From positions 63,883,718-63,947,717 of the forward strand of contig JALGPY010000004.1 of NCBI GenBank assembly GCA_023055425.1: a DNA stretch of 64,000 nt. Reading direction: 5' to 3'. Source of the stretch: Linanthus parryae (taxonomy: Eukaryota; Streptophyta; Magnoliopsida; Ericales; Polemoniaceae). Positions 45,601 to 59,036 of this stretch are shown here, one piece after another. The position numbers and the translations under genes are program-made. The first letter of the stretch is position 1. Every line of letters begins with the position of its first letter. Under the pieces are notes generated by a model that had not been told where the DNA came from, made no database searches, and saw nothing but the letters and a program-made list of their open reading frames with translations.

Positions 45601-46984
45601 GAAGAGAGCCTCTTAGACAACAGCAGAAGAATTCGCAATAGCGCTCGTGGAAATGCTCCCCGCGCTCGAAAAGGAGCTCTTCTGAGAAAGCAACAGCCTT
45701 GGAGGGATATAGTTTTGGGAACCATCGCACATTATTTATGCGCGTGGCATAAGGCCTGGATATAAACTCTTCCCGATTGTCGCATATAAGGCTCCAAACG
45801 CACTTAGGAAAGTGAGTTCTGAACCATATCGCAGCCCGGCCGCTATTGCGCTCTTCCTCCGCACCTGAGGGACACCATTTGCTGGGCCTAGAAGGAATAG
45901 GGGCATAAGAGGGCCATCGCTCAAAGACCCACATGTTCAAGAAGGCAATGTTGATGTAGGTCAGCACGTCGAGGCGACCACGCGATTCCTTGATTGCTAC
46001 GACCAGTTGATCTAGTCTGTGATACAGGGTGCCCAAGACTAAAGGCCCAAGTGCGACCTTCTGACCAAGGGTTAGTTTCACAGCAAGAGGAAGAACATGA
46101 TAGAAGACCCCATCATGCGGGTGGCCATCGATTAAATACCTTGACTGCCAGGCGCAGAGAAAAGCGCATAAGGTCAAGTGATAACCCTTGCCATTCACAT
46201 AGTTTTTAGCCTTCGGGTTTCGGCTCAAAAGCTTCTTGGTGATACTACTGTTCGCATAATCGCGAAAGAAGTATTGCACCCACTTGTTCCAGGTGTTCTT
46301 CGCAGATGTGTCAACCAACTGCCTGTCGGGAAGAAGTTCTGTAGGAGTCCACCGGATGGAAATTTTCTTCACCTCTGACAAGCACTCCTCCATCTGCTTG
46401 TACAAAGCAATCTCTGCATCAGTTCTCAAGGGACTCAAAGGATCCACCTCACCCACAGGAGACAGATCATACAGCATATGCACATCTTCAAGAGTGGGGG
46501 CGGCCTCGAACTCAGCAAAGTGGAACGTGTGGGTCGCAGGCGAGTAACGCGAGAGAAGGTTTAGAAGCATGGACTGGTCCAGCTTCACGGCAACACCCTT
46601 CATTGCACGGACTGCGAAATATATGCCAGCATCGTTTAAATTAATGGCATGATTGGTCATTACATGGTCAATCCATTCATCCATAATGTCCAATTTCTGA
46701 ACAAACGCTTGAGTGGAAATCGCAGTGTACGGGAAATACTCATTTTCGACCTCCAATAGAACCACAACCTTGGAATCGATCAATTCGAGCATGGAGGAGT
46801 TTATTGGAGGGGTCAACGTTTGCAATTCTTCAGCAGGGACAGGGATTGGCAGGTTCTTCACCTTAACCCTAGCATGTTAAAAGTCTTTGCCACCCAGATA
46901 GGGGGCTTTTAGCCATAAGGTCTGGGGAAGATCAGGTATTTCTTCGACCTCCTTAATATGTTTGGTTCCTTTTGTCTTTGCCAT
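42678..46984 (-). pseudogene. Antisense plant-mobile-domain-like gene inside Tat, copy 2
   Basis: Exons at 45104-46984, 44528-45026, 43986-44456, 43231-43707 and 42678-43152 by analogy with copy 1. Same two stops (46877-46879 and 44613-44615) and the same frame change near 42816. Three differences from copy 1: G at 44758 (Ser for Tyr), T at 43266 (His for Arg), and T at 43153. The last changes the minus-strand acceptor of exon 5 from TTAG/GG to TTAAG/G, so the usable AG moves one base and the downstream phase shifts. Confidence 0.72.
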
Positions 46985-47752
46985 TCATGCGGAAAAGCAA
47001 GAAAAAAGGGGGGAGAAATACACACACTTTAGTTTGAATTTCAAGATTCAGTTCAAGGCATACGAGGATTTATTGGAAGAAAGATGAACAGTCCAGTGTC
47101 AATCTTGGAGATTGAAGATCAGAATCGTTCGCATTATTGGGGATTTCAGAAACCCTACATTCAAAACCCTTATAATCTGGGGATTAAATCAAAGTTGGAT
47201 TCAAAAATCAAGGTCTCCTCCGTAGTTTTCAGTGGAATAATATGTTTCAGAGAGTCATGGGTTTGCAGATCAAACACAGTTCAAAGCATACATCGGTATA
47301 TTAAACAAAATTGAACAAGGCCAACCTTGTTTTGGTAAAGCTTGCTTGGATGCGCACAGTTGAAGAAGACGATTGACAAGAGAGAACTGATGATGATTAT
47401 TTGAATCTGCTCTTGAAGGCTTTCGGGTATCATTCACTTTAAGAGAAAGAAGTGATACTTTACAACCTTGGAGAGCACAGAGTATTTATCCAAAAACAAT
47501 GAAGGGTTGCGTCCTTTCAGTAGTCGAATCGTAACCGTCACCGTCGAATCGCGCAATCACAGGACAAGCTGACGTCACGCCTAAAACCCTAAAAGACCTG
47601 ACGACACGACTCTAGGGGTTTAGGTCATAATGGCACTCACGGGGGCTGAATTTGCGCGTATTTGAATAGGTGCGTGGCGGCGACGCGTACGTTGGTTCCT
47701 GCGCATGGAAGCCTATCCGGCTATGAGTCTTCACGCGCAGAAAGGGGGATAA
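46985..47752. other. Tat 3' region, copy 2
   Basis: Equivalent to 30489-31256: presumed 5' flank of the antisense gene and the polypurine tract at 47737-47752. No + strand gene. Confidence 0.6.
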
Positions 47753-48380
47753 TGTAGATAGTGCTTTCTGAACAGACAGATCTTAGCCACGTGGCAATCA
47801 TCTAGCACACCATACTGTGCTCCACAAAAACTGGATCACCAGCCGCGCTGATCCACGTGGGGGCTGCGAGACAGGGCCCTCGCATACCACTGCACGGGAC
47901 TTGTAGGGACTTAGTGGTTTGGAGGCTAGAGTAAGTCCTATCGCGTGCGAGCCAAGCCCGCACGCGACCCCTAGTAACTGCTTTTGAGAGATTTATGGCA
48001 CGAGCTCCATAAACCCGGTCAATCCGGTCAAACCCGGTCAACCCCATAACGGTTCTGGTATACGCGGATAATGTGCTGTAACGGTCCCTATATAAGCGGA
48101 CGAACGTGCCGTTGTGGTTAAGCTAATTAAGCCTCCATTGATGGGCGCATTAACCACACTACAACGGTCACATTCTCCGTTATATATAGGATCGTTAACC
48201 CTTCAATACAAGGGAGAACGACCCCAGGTACGCGAAAGCTCTGCCAGAATCCCGTCTCTCTCTCTCACAGTACTATTGCCTTGCTCTCTCCCTACACATA
48301 ACCCAACATTTTCGTGTGCCATTTCTATTCTCTGCCTTTGGTGTACACAGAGTTCTCTCTGCAGGATTCTCTTGTACACA
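47753..48380 (+). repeat. Tat 3' LTR, copy 2
   Basis: 628 bp, one difference from 31257-31884 (C at 48082). Followed by CTAGG and the Tekay LTR remainder. Confidence 0.92.
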
Positions 48381-48875
48381 CTAGGCTTGTTGTCCTGTTT
48401 GGACTCAGCCATAAACAATGTTATCGTGTAAGCTTTTAATCAGTGGTTTGGATGTTTCCTTTCACTTTCTTGTTACTAATACTCCTTATACGAAAGGGTA
48501 ATCCCCTGTATGGAGGACAATACCCCGATCTCCTGTCCCTCTGGAAATCGGGGGTGTTACAGTTGGTATGAGAGCATTGACATCCAATTAGGACTTTAGG
48601 GAGAAAACGTTTAAAAACTAAGATTTTTGAAATTTACTACAACCAAGTTTGAACTTGATTAGGGCAACATAAAAGCTAAGTAAAATAAAGACAAGCCAGG
48701 GTGTATGGGTGTTCTCTTTTACTTATTCTAACATGCTGAATTGTTATATGCTTTATGCTTCTGTGATGTTTATATGCGCTTTAGTTTATTTACAGACTCC
48801 TAGGGTGACTTACCTTAAGAGAACCTTTAGGAGGATGGAATATTAGACTAATAGATTATTTTTCTTACCTTGTAG

Positions 48876-49295
48876 ATGGCCGTAAGAATCCGAACCCCGA
48901 CTCGTGCAGAATTTAGAGACAACTATCCTACTGGTACCCAGCGAAGGCCTGGGGAGACCATCTCCCAATTCTGCAACAGGGTAGAAGGGCGATGTGAGCT
49001 TTGGGCCCTTAGGTACCACCGTACCGATAATTTCTACCATAACCTGGTGAAGGTGCACTGCATCCTAGCTTCTCTGCCCAGTGTTGAGTCTTACATGGCC
49101 GTTAAGCACGAGTACCGTGGCATAGTGAACCACTCTTTGAGGCCCCAGCCTGCTGGCTACCGCCATGACGGTGGATGGACTGTAACCCCTGAGTCCCTTT
49201 GTTCCCGTTTGGTGCAGGCCGAGATGCATTGGGCCGACCCAAACAACCCTAGGTCCGAGATTGAGGTCACCGACTACGAGACTTTCCACGACTAG
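48876..49295 (+). CDS. Extra ORF upstream of gag in Tekay, copy 2
   Basis: Identical in translation to the 139-codon ORF at 32380-32799, with the same splice-acceptor-like sequence before its ATG. Function unknown. Confidence 0.45.
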   Translation: MAVRIRTPTRAEFRDNYPTGTQRRPGETISQFCNRVEGRCELWALRYHRTDNFYHNLVKVHCILASLPSVESYMAVKHEYRGIVNHSLRPQPAGYRHDGGWTVTPESLCSRLVQAEMHWADPNNPRSEIEVTDYETFHD

Positions 49296-49720
49296 CTAGT
49301 AGGGAGCCCCACCCTCCCACTCCTTTCTAAAGGACTCTTTTGTCAGTCCTGGCACTCCTGCCATTAGGACTTTTCCTTTTATGCTTGTAATCTATGTAGG
49401 TTGTGTACTTTATTTTGGGGGAAGATAGTATTCCCAAGTTCTGAACTTATTAGTATCTGTATGGACTAAAGGTTGTATACCCGCTCTTTTGGTAATGTAT
49501 GACAAGCAGTCACGCTTTAGCTCTTATGCTACTTTACTTGGGAGAAGCTTATTTCTCGAATTGCCCGTATCTCGATTAAATAACTTAAGTGTTTGGCTGT
49601 TATTGCATGCTCGTGTATCTGATGTTATATGCGATTAGAATTGTTTTATACGCGTTAGTAAAGTTATATCATCATGCATATCCCGCACCAAAATAATCGA
49701 TAGGCAATAGTGTAGGGCGC

Positions 49721-51733
49721 ATGAACGATAGGAAACACCACTACGCCACTAGAAGCAACGCGTCAGCCCAAATGAAGGGAGTTGAAGAATTGCACCCACA
49801 GGTGACTCAACTGATAGGTCAGATGGGTCAGTTTGTTCAGGCTGTGAACAACAACCAGGGCGCTCCAAACAAAAATGTTGCCAACGATCGGGAACCAGAG
49901 TGGTCTATGAAGATAGGTCAGAGGAACCCGAGCAACTTTAATGGGAAAGAGGATCCTGTACTGCTCGAAAAATGGATTAGGGACTTTGATAAAATCTTCC
50001 ATGCTATGGAATGTCCCGAAGCCCGCAAGGTCAATGAGGCAGCTTTCTATTTCAAAGACAAGGCCAATAACTGGTGGACAGCTAATCGAGCAAGGCTCTT
50101 AGCTCAAGAAGGCTTTAACTGGGAAGCAATGAAGGCTGCTATGAGGACAAACTTCTATCCAGATCACGTCAAGGAACGGAAGTATAATGAGTTCATCGCG
50201 TTGAAGCTGGGCAACGACTCCGTAACGGACTATTATGACAAGTTCATGGAGTTAGCTCGGTTCGCTGAAGACACAGTGCCAACAGAAGGGCGCATGGTTA
50301 CCCGCTTTATAGCAGGAATGAAGCTTGAAGTACAGAGGACTATGCTCACTAGAGGCTATGACACCTTGTCAGAAGCCTATGGAGTAGTAGCGAACATATG
50401 GAGAATCGATGAGACGCTAGTTCAACAATCAGGAAAGAGGAAGCTGGAAGGCCAAGGAATTGGAGGCTATGGCCATGGAGGAAACAATAACCAAATTTCG
50501 GACAAGCGTTTCAGAACCGGTAATGGTGGAGGCAATTTCCACCAGAACCGTGGGAATGGTGGCAACTGGAACCTGTACAACTGCAACCGGTGTGGTCGCA
50601 ACCATCAGGGATTCACTTGTGATGGCGCAGCTTTAGCTTGCAGATTCTGTGGCATCAGAGGCCACATATCCATCGACTGTAAGAAGAGGATCACAGCTGA
50701 GAAACGTCAAGGTTTCAATGGGCAGAATAATCGAGGAAACGGACATAATTTCCAAGGCAACGGGCAGAACTACCAGGGGAACCGGCAGAATCAAAATGGG
50801 TATGGATTCCGGCAGAACAATTCGAATTGGGGAAATCAGGTTCGCAATAACAACTTCAGGAATGGCGCCGCTGGTCAGCAGGGAAACTACAACAATGGGA
50901 ATGGCAACGGGAACGGTTGGCAGAATAGGAATGGGAATGCTAATGGTAACAACGGTAACTACGGAGCTGGCAACAATGGGAATGGAAATGGAAGCAATGC
51001 AGCTCAGGGAAACAACCAGAGGCTGGGTGGCCAGATATTTGTGATGAATCGGACAGAAGCGGAAGTAGCGAACAACGTGGTGACTAGTACTTTTCTTGTC
51101 CACAATCATCCCGCTTTTACATTATTTGATTCTGGAGAATCTCTGTCATTCATATCATCTGCATTTGCTAAGAAGATAGGACTAGTACCTTCGGCTAGAA
51201 CCTCAATAGCAGTTGCGACACCTAACGGTCAAGTAGTGAGTTGCGACACTATTTGTGAAGGAGTAGAGGTCAACATCTTAGGTTGCACCTTACCATCGAA
51301 TCTCATTGAGTTTAACCTTGGAGAGATTGACGTTATCTTGGGAATGGATTGGTTGACGGAATACAAGGCCAATATCATCTGTGCTGATCAGAAGGTGAGG
51401 CTAAGAGGACCCAACGGGGAGCGTATTTCCTATAGCAGTGTTCCTAGGGAACCTTCAGTCAAGATTGTCTCGGCCTTAACCATCGTTAACCAGGTTAAGA
51501 AAGGCCATGAGGCTTACTTGTGTTACATTCAAGACCTTAACGCGTCAGAGAACGTGTTGGCAGATATACCCGTAGCACGGGAATTCCCGGACGTGTTCCC
51601 GGATGAAATCCCGGGTATGCCACGGACAAGAGAAGTGGAGTTTACAATCGAAGTTGTGACAGGAACGGCACCGGTTTTTAAGGCACCATACCGCATGGCG
51701 CCCGCAGAGCTGAAAGAGTTGAAGGATCATTGA
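49721..51733 (+). pseudogene. Tekay gag-protease, copy 2
   Basis: Identical in translation to 33225-35237: capsid-like region, two zinc knuckles, Asn/Gly linker, DSG protease, then the same frame loss at the protease-RT border. Confidence 0.85.
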
Positions 51734-52912
51734 AGGAGCTACTAGAGAAGGGATACATTAGACCGAGTGTATCGCCTTGGGGAGCACCCGTCCTTTTCGT
51801 GAAGAAGAAGGATGGAAGCCTTAGGCTATGTATAGACTACCGGGAGCTCAATAGCGTCACGATCAAGAACAAGTATCCATTGTCGAGGATAGACGAACTA
51901 TTTGATCAATTGCAAGGAGCAAGTGTCTTTTCGAAGATTGATTTGAGAACAGGCTACCACCAACTGAGAGTGGCAGAGAAGGACATACCGAAGACTGCCT
52001 TCAGGACAAGGTATGGACATTACGAGTTCACAGTGATGTCTTTCGGTTTAACCAATGCACCAGCAGTATTTATGGATGTGATGAACCGAACGTTGAGACC
52101 GTTCATAGACCGTTTTCTGGTAGTGTTCATCGACGACATACTGGTGTATTCGAAGAGCAAGGAGGAGCATGAGGATCACCTTAGGCAAGTTTTGGGAACC
52201 CTCAGGGAGAAAAGTTCTATGCAAAGTTGTCTAAGTGCGAGTTTTGGCTGGACAAAGTTCCATTCTTGGGACATATCATCTCTAGTGAAGGAGTGTCAGT
52301 TGATCCAGCTAAGACGACAGCAGTGAAGGATTGGCCTAGACCGAAGAATGCATCAGAAATTAGAAGTTTTCTGGGATTGGCAGGATATTACCGGAGATTC
52401 GTGAAGGGCTTTTCAAAGATCACAAGGTCCTTAACGAATTTGACTAAGAAGACCGTGAAGTATGTTTGGAATGAAAGCTGCGAGGAAGCATTCCAAATCT
52501 TAAAGGAGAAGCTGACAACAACACCCGTGTTAACTCTACCTAATGAGTCAGGGGAGTTTGAGGTTTATAGCGATGCATCGAAGAAGGGCTTAGGATGCGT
52601 GCTTATGCAAGACAGGAAGGTTATTGCCTACAGATCCAGGCAGTTGAAACCGCATGAAGAGAATTATGCGACACATGACTTGGAGCTTGCAGCAGTTGTG
52701 TTCGCGCTCAAGATTTGGAGGCATTATCTCTATGGAGCGACTTTTCGGATGTTCACCGACCACAATAGCTTGAAGTACATCTTCACCCAGAAGGAGCTGA
52801 ACCACAGGAAAAAGGAGATGGTTAGAGTTGATCAAGGACTACAACTTAGAGATTCAGTACCATGAAGGGAAGGCAAACGTAGTTGCAGACGCCTTGAGCA
52901 GGAAATCAAGTC
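51730..52912 (+). pseudogene. Tekay reverse transcriptase-RNase H, copy 2
   Basis: Same domains ([20 protein letters not shown]) and same frame changes near 52214 and 52809 as copy 1. Shared lesions show that they pre-date the duplication. Confidence 0.87.
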
Positions 52913-54553
52913 ATACAGTGAATTCCACATGGGTTTTACCACACCGATTGTGAAAAGAGTTTGAGAAGATGCAGATCGAGGTAATGGAACAAGGAACTGT
53001 GAGGAACATGTTGGGAAGTATGACGACTGTGCCCGACATCTTGGAAGAGATAAAGAAAGGCCAGCCAGGAGACGTGAAGTTGTAAAGGATTAGAAAGAAA
53101 ATCGAGGACGGTTCAACAAAGGAATTTCAGATTCACGGAGACGGGAGTATTCGGTATAATGGAAGGTTGTGTGTACCCCAGAAGTGTGCAGACATCAAGG
53201 AGAAGTTGATGCAGGAGGCGCATTGCACACCTTATTCTGTGCATCCCGGAGGAGACAAGTTATAAAAGGATCTGATGATGCAATTTTGGTGGCCCAAGAT
53301 GAAGAATGAAGTAGCAGAGTTTGTGGCTCGATGTCTCACGTGCCAGAAAGTAAAGTTTGAGCACAAGAGAATGGGCGTACTAGTGCAACCACTGGAAGTT
53401 CCTAAGTGGAAATGGGATGCAATCTCAATGGATTTTGACACGGCTACCAGTGTCAAGGAATGGGCTGAATTCGATCTGGTTAATAGTCGACAGATTGACC
53501 AAGACGGCAAGATTCATTCCGATGAAGGACACATGGAACATGGAACAGAGGGCAGACGCATATGTGAAGAACATAGTGTGGTATCATGGAGTACCAGAAT
53601 CAATAGTTTCGGACAGAGATCCAAACTTTCTCTCTCATTTCTGGCAAGCACTCCAGGAAGCGTTGGGGACAAAGTTATGTTTCAGTACAGCCTTTCACCC
53701 AACCACAGATGGCCAAACAGAGAGGACAATCCAGACTTTGGATTATATGTTACGTGCTTGTGTCATGGATTTTCAGGGTTCATGGGTTGATAGACTACCG
53801 GTGATAGAGTTTTCCTACAACAACAGTTACCATGCCAGCATTGGTATGGCACCTCATGAAGCATTGTACGGGAGGAAGTGTAGGACTCCACTTTGCTGGA
53901 GCGACATCAGCGAGACAGTTGTACTTGGACCACAGATCATTGAGGATATGACTGACCAGGTTTGACTTATTCAGCAAAAGATGAAAGCAGCACAAGATAG
54001 GCAGAAATCATATGCATATCAGAAAAGAAGGCCACTCGAGTTCCAAGTAGGCGATAAAGTATTTCTGAAAGTTTCACCGACAAAGGGAGTAAAGAGGTTC
54101 AACCAGAAAGGGAAGCTAAGCCCCAAGTTCATTGGACCATATGACATCGTGTAAAGGATTGGAGAGTTGGCATAGAGACTGGATTTACCATCGAATCTCG
54201 GACGTGTTCACAATGTATTCCATGTATCGCAGCTGAAGAGATACATCGCCGACAAATCTCACGTCCTAGATCCTAAACCCATAGAATTGGATCCTGCGCT
54301 AACTTACGAGGAACATCCAGTCAAGATCTTAGACTGCAAGACGAGGGAAACACGGAACAAGAGCACCAACTTGGTCAAAGTTCTATGGACGAATCATCTG
54401 ACCGAGGAAGCTACTTGGGAAACCGAGGACGAGATGAGGAATAAGTACCCGCACCTCTTCGTCGATGAGGTATTAACCGAGTTCCGGGGACGTCACTCCT
54501 CTAAGGGGGAGAGGATGTTAAACCCCATTAATTCCTGCTATTACTTGCCCTAG
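52913..54553 (+). pseudogene. Tekay integrase with chromodomain, copy 2
   Basis: Same catalytic residues, stops and terminal chromodomain (54287-54553) as copy 1. The 54554-54728 stretch is untranslated and ends in the polypurine tract. Confidence 0.85.
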
Positions 54554-54728
54554 CATCTCATCGCATATTATCATGCTATCCTCATACCGTCGCAATGCAT
54601 TAGTCACTTGCATTTAATGTGTTTCTTGACTACGTGTTACTGCATTAATATATTGGCATTTAGAGACCCGTATATTCTATTACCGCGTTCAAGCTTCGAG
54701 GACGAAGCTTGGTCCAAGGAGGGTAGGA

Positions 54729-57700
54729 TGTAATACCAGAGATTTTCCTAAATTATATTTTAGTAATTTGTGAATTTTAATTAGTTAGTGTATGATGATT
54801 TTTTTTAGTTTTATAAATATTAACTTATAAATATTTATTTATATAACATATATATATACTTTTTATTAGTATAAAAATTAAAATGTTTATTTTATATAAG
54901 CAATAATTTTATTATTTGTCGTGTATCGCTCGTTATCACGTTTATAAATTTTCAACGCGTTTAAAACGTTCGCCGCGAGTTAATTTCCGTCGTGCACCAC
55001 TTTTCACGTGTCGAACCACCGCGTGACTTAGCGAATCCGCCACACCGAATAACATTCTCTCACCCATCACTTCACCTTTTCTTTTTCCTTTTTTTTTCTT
55101 TCTTTTTTCTTCTTCCCTCTGCTTCCTTCGTGACCTGCAGTGGCCGCCTGAGACCCGTACCTCCCTTGCAACGGCCACCCACGCCTGCCTCCGTCACCAG
55201 CTAGCTACCAGCTAGCTTCCCCTCTTCCATCAAATCACCAGCCCTCCTCCATTCATCACCTCCCTCTCTTCTTAATCGCCTTCTTCTATCTTCTTCACCT
55301 CCATCTCCACCCTCTGTTCTTGCCGAGACCAAACCCAGCAAAACCAGCCACCACCACCGTGAGCCACAACTCTGCTCTCAACCCCGATCCCACCTCCATC
55401 TCTGCCTACTCTCTGTTTCTCCCCAACATCACCACGACTCCCATCTCACATGCTCAGGTTTGCCGAGAGCAAACAGAGCATCACAGCCACTCACCACCAC
55501 CTCCAATCACCATCACGACCATCACCACCAGCTCTCTCCCTCCTCGCTATCTGCCTCGGTGACAACGCAGAACAGCAGCAGCCGCAGCGCCAGAAGTAGC
55601 CCCGACGCCGCCCCTTCCACCGGACCCGAAAATTCGACCGGCCCTGCACCACCGCGCCTACCTCCTTCTCTCCGCCTCTCTGTCGCGACCGGACGAAGCC
55701 CAATCTCCGGAGCTAACGGGCGACCGATACCCAGAACCATCACCGCCTCCATTACAGTGCTCCGACGAAATCTCCGATCCGTTCGCCTTCTCTTTTTCCG
55801 GTAAATCGAACTCCCTCTCGTCGATTTCTAATCTCTAATTGCCTTGTAATGATGTATAATTGTGTGTATGTATGTGGGTGTGTGTGGGTGTTTGAATCGG
55901 GAAGAAAAACGATTGGGGAAGATGGCATGTTTGGAAAGAATCTAGCTCAGGGGGGTTTTGTTGTACAATTTGATAGCTTGAGGCTATACTTTATCACATG
56001 TTCGCTGTTATGTGTAGTGGGGGGGGGGTGCTTGCTGTATTTATACCAAAACTGCATTTTTGTATATATATACTTGTATTTACTTTGTATTTAGTTAGTA
56101 TAAATATTTATTTATTTCTGTTAATTTATATACTAAATATAATTACAAAATAAATTAGTTTTGTAACATAAAATAAAACTATAAATTTATGAGAATTGTA
56201 AATTAGTTATGCTTATATATTTATATTTAGTTGTTGAAAAATAAGTTATTAAAAATATACTTCGTGTATGTTTAAATATTTATTCGATAAAGATTATATT
56301 GTTGAAAAGATGAAATAATTCTAAATTTCGTTTTCATTGTATTACTAGTAATATTTCAATAAAGTGTACAACTTGATATTATTTTATCAACAAGTAAATT
56401 CGTTTAATTAGAATATTAAATAGTTTATCTCCTCAAAATTATTGGTTAACTTTCTAAAATAAATTTGGAGTTTATAAACACGTTGGGGGTATTCGAGTAG
56501 GCTTTCGCTTCCATATCATATAGGACATATGCATTGTCTATTTGCGATACGAACTTATTTGTGATTAGGAATTTATGTGTATGATTGTAGAGCGTGCCTT
56601 CGACGACCTAGTTGAGCCGGACTTTGTTTACGAGTAGCGGCTTAGATAGCACTTTTGGATCTCACGGTGAGTATTCATGCTTAGCGTTGCGTACTTATCT
56701 TCTTTCGTGTCAAATATGATTTTATTTCACGTCTCAAAATATACTTGTGATACATGCCTAGTTTTGTGTGCCAAATCCTTTCATGTGATACTCGTTTATC
56801 TGAAAATAATTGTCGTGCTTTATTCCGAAGTTTCTAAACTTTCCGTACTCACTTTTAAATCGTCACTGTATCCCTCGTTTTCAAATCGGAAAACTAATTG
56901 TTCAAATATCACTAAGTCGGAATTCATTAATAACGTAAAGTGAAAGAATCGCAAGTACTGGAACCAGTTGGGTCTACGACAGTGCTATACGCCTACGTCG
57001 TGTATCCCTCATTTTCAAATCGTAAAACTAATTGTTCAAATATGACTAAGTCGGAATTCATTAATAAAGTAAAGTGAAAGAATCCCAAGTACTGGAACCA
57101 GTTGGGTCTACGACAGTTCTATACGCCTACGTTGTGTTACTTTACTTTACGTTACTATCGGGTGATGATTCCCTGGGCCAGGTCCCTAAAGAGATACCGG
57201 GATAATCCCCTGGGCTCCAGTCCCTAAACTTATTTCGGGTGATGATTCCCTGGGTTTTAGCCCCTAAAGACATGGGACTCCGTGCGCCCCGATTCCTTTT
57301 TCCGTAGGCTGGAATCTAGCATTCTAGTACTACCCTTCTGACTTACAATCTTAAGGGGGTGTCGACACTTAAGGTCTAGTAGTTGGCTTGTATGATGACT
57401 AGCGGGATCGGAAACCCCGATCCACAACGCTTGGCAGAGAGGTCGAGTTATCAGAACCCCCTATAAGCCAGTATCATCAGTTATTATTCATCCTGGTCTC
57501 TCCTGGTTACTGCGAGTTAATAATGCGACATCTTTGTCTCTAAATCTGGAAGCTGTTATTAATAAGCCGTGTTCTTATTAGACATACTTGAGAAAATATC
57601 CTTGAAATTGAATTATTGAACGTTTGATAGTCTTTCGAAACATTGCAAACTCTGATCTTTACACTTATACTTTGTTACTGTTTAAACTACTTCAAATGTA

Positions 57701-58107
57701 AACCCCGTAACCTTTCTTAGCCGTTCTGTTTTACATGCTAAGGTGTATATTCACTCAGTTTTTACTGATACTCGAAAAACTGCGATCTTGTGTCTTTTAA
57801 TTCCCCCGCAGGTATATGACTGGTTTGCATGGGGTAACGCACTGGATTCACGATTCGTTCTCACCTGCAAACAGTAGTAATTAGTAATTAACCGTAGAGC
57901 AAACTTTTGGTGTAATATCTCTTTTGCTAGGCTTGTTGTCCTGTTTGGACTCAGCCATAAACAGTGTTATCGTGTAAGCTTTTAATCAATAGTTTGGATG
58001 TTTCCTTTCACTTTCTTGTTACTAATACTCCTTATACGAAAGGGTAATCCCCTGTATGGAGGACACTACCCCGATCTCCTGTCCCTCTGGAAATCGGGGG
58101 TGTTACA
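54729..58107 (+). repeat. Complete Tekay 3' LTR
   Basis: 3379 bp, from TGTAATACC to GGTGTTACA. It contains the empty sites matching the Helitron (A56341/T56342) and Tat (CTAGG 57927-57931) insertions in the 5' LTR. The left third is pyrimidine-rich with proline/serine-type ORFs (55320-55804) that I take as low-complexity LTR sequence. A runs-of-G stretch lies at about 56020, and 56040-56340 is very AT-rich. Confidence 0.93.
56869..57136 (+). repeat. 134-bp tandem duplication inside the Tekay 3' LTR
   Basis: 56869-57002 and 57003-57136 are two copies with a handful of differences (for example GTGCTATAC versus GTTCTATAC). The 5' LTR has a single copy near 7486-7619, so the duplication arose in the 3' LTR or was lost from the 5' one. 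Confidence 0.85.
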
Positions 58108-59036
58108 ATATAGCATCCAAGCATATCTGTTAAAAGAAGCATATCAGGGTAATGGTTTTTAGGCATTCAGTTCCTAAAATCTCTCAGGTTGTTTCAGGAT
58201 GTTACTGAAGAGATCAGTGTTTTGAATTTCAAAAATACACACAAGGAGAGGCAGATCAACGTGGGATTTGAAGAGTATCAAAAACAGGGGAGATCAGATC
58301 ATACAATTCTTCAAATCACCAAGCTTATTAACACCGCAGAAGAAATATCATTCATCCGAGATTGAAGAATACTTTCAAGCTTTATTGCTTATTTCCATTG
58401 TGTGTTCTTCACACTTTGTACTGAATTTGTATTATCATTATGTGTTCTTAAACCTCATAAACTTATAAGTTTAGTTGTTCAACTGAACAACAAAGAGGTT
58501 TTTATTGTTTCAACAGGTTGAAGTTGGAACTAGATAGGTTAGGAACCACAAGCTATATAGGTGAAAGGTAGCTCACTTAGGCTTGATTCAGGGCTAAATC
58601 TGGGTGACTAATAAGAAGTTGTGTTAGAATCCTGGAGGGATAAGATCCCTCAGGCAGAGACTAGGTCCAATTGTGACTGAACTCTGTAAAATCCTTGTTT
58701 TCTTGCTGCTTACTTTTATTATCTTTACATTCTAGTCTAAGCAGGAAGTTCCAAAGCTTTGGAGTTTTCCAAATCTCAAAGCTTTGAAGCTTCTGTTCTG
58801 CAGTTATATCTCTAGTTTCTCAAATCTTTTCCAAAGCTTTGAGGTATCAACTGCATACTCTTTCAAAGTTTCAAAAGACTGTTTTTATGAAAAAGTTGGC
58901 ATACACTATTCAACCCCCCCCCCCCCCCACACACACATTCTCGATTATTTAAATCATGTTTATATACTTACATTACAAACTTTGAATTTGTATCACAACT
59001 TGGGTCACTGTTTAAGGATCTAACCATCTTGTGACA
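58108..59036 (+). repeat. Sirevirus LTR/leader remnant
   Basis: No gene. It includes several CAAAGCTTTG-type palindromes (58751, 58776, 58832), the sequence GGCATACACTATTCAACC that I associate with Sirevirus LTR ends, a run of 15 C at 58914-58928 and an AC run. I could not find a clear primer-binding site before the gag ATG. Confidence 0.55.

Larger units (their letters stand above)
38906..48380 (+). mobile_element. Tat element, copy 2 (5' part missing)
   Basis: Carries the end of the second-RNase-H/integrase region, repeat array, antisense gene and 3' LTR, but no 5' LTR, gag, protease or RT. The missing part was never in the duplicated unit. It shares every lesion of copy 1 that lies within the unit. 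Confidence 0.92.
38906..55400 (+). repeat. Tandem duplication, copy 2
   Basis: Starts inside Tat pol (equivalent to 13894) and ends inside the Tekay 3' LTR. Lacks the Angela insertion, so it shows the pre-insertion state. No LTR ends or target duplications are found at the joint, which argues against transposition as the cause. Confidence 0.93.
48381..58107 (+). mobile_element. Tekay-like chromovirus, copy 2
   Basis: 5' LTR remainder (48381-48561), PBS (48563-48575), body and a complete 3' LTR. The stretch before 48381 belongs to Tat copy 2, so this copy has no complete 5' LTR. Only bases up to 55400 are part of the duplication; 55401-58107 is the single original 3' LTR end. Confidence 0.9.

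Noticed and set aside
55320..55804. Proline/serine/threonine-rich ORFs in the Tekay LTR
   Set aside because: Low-complexity pyrimidine-rich LTR sequence; no motif and overlapping frames.
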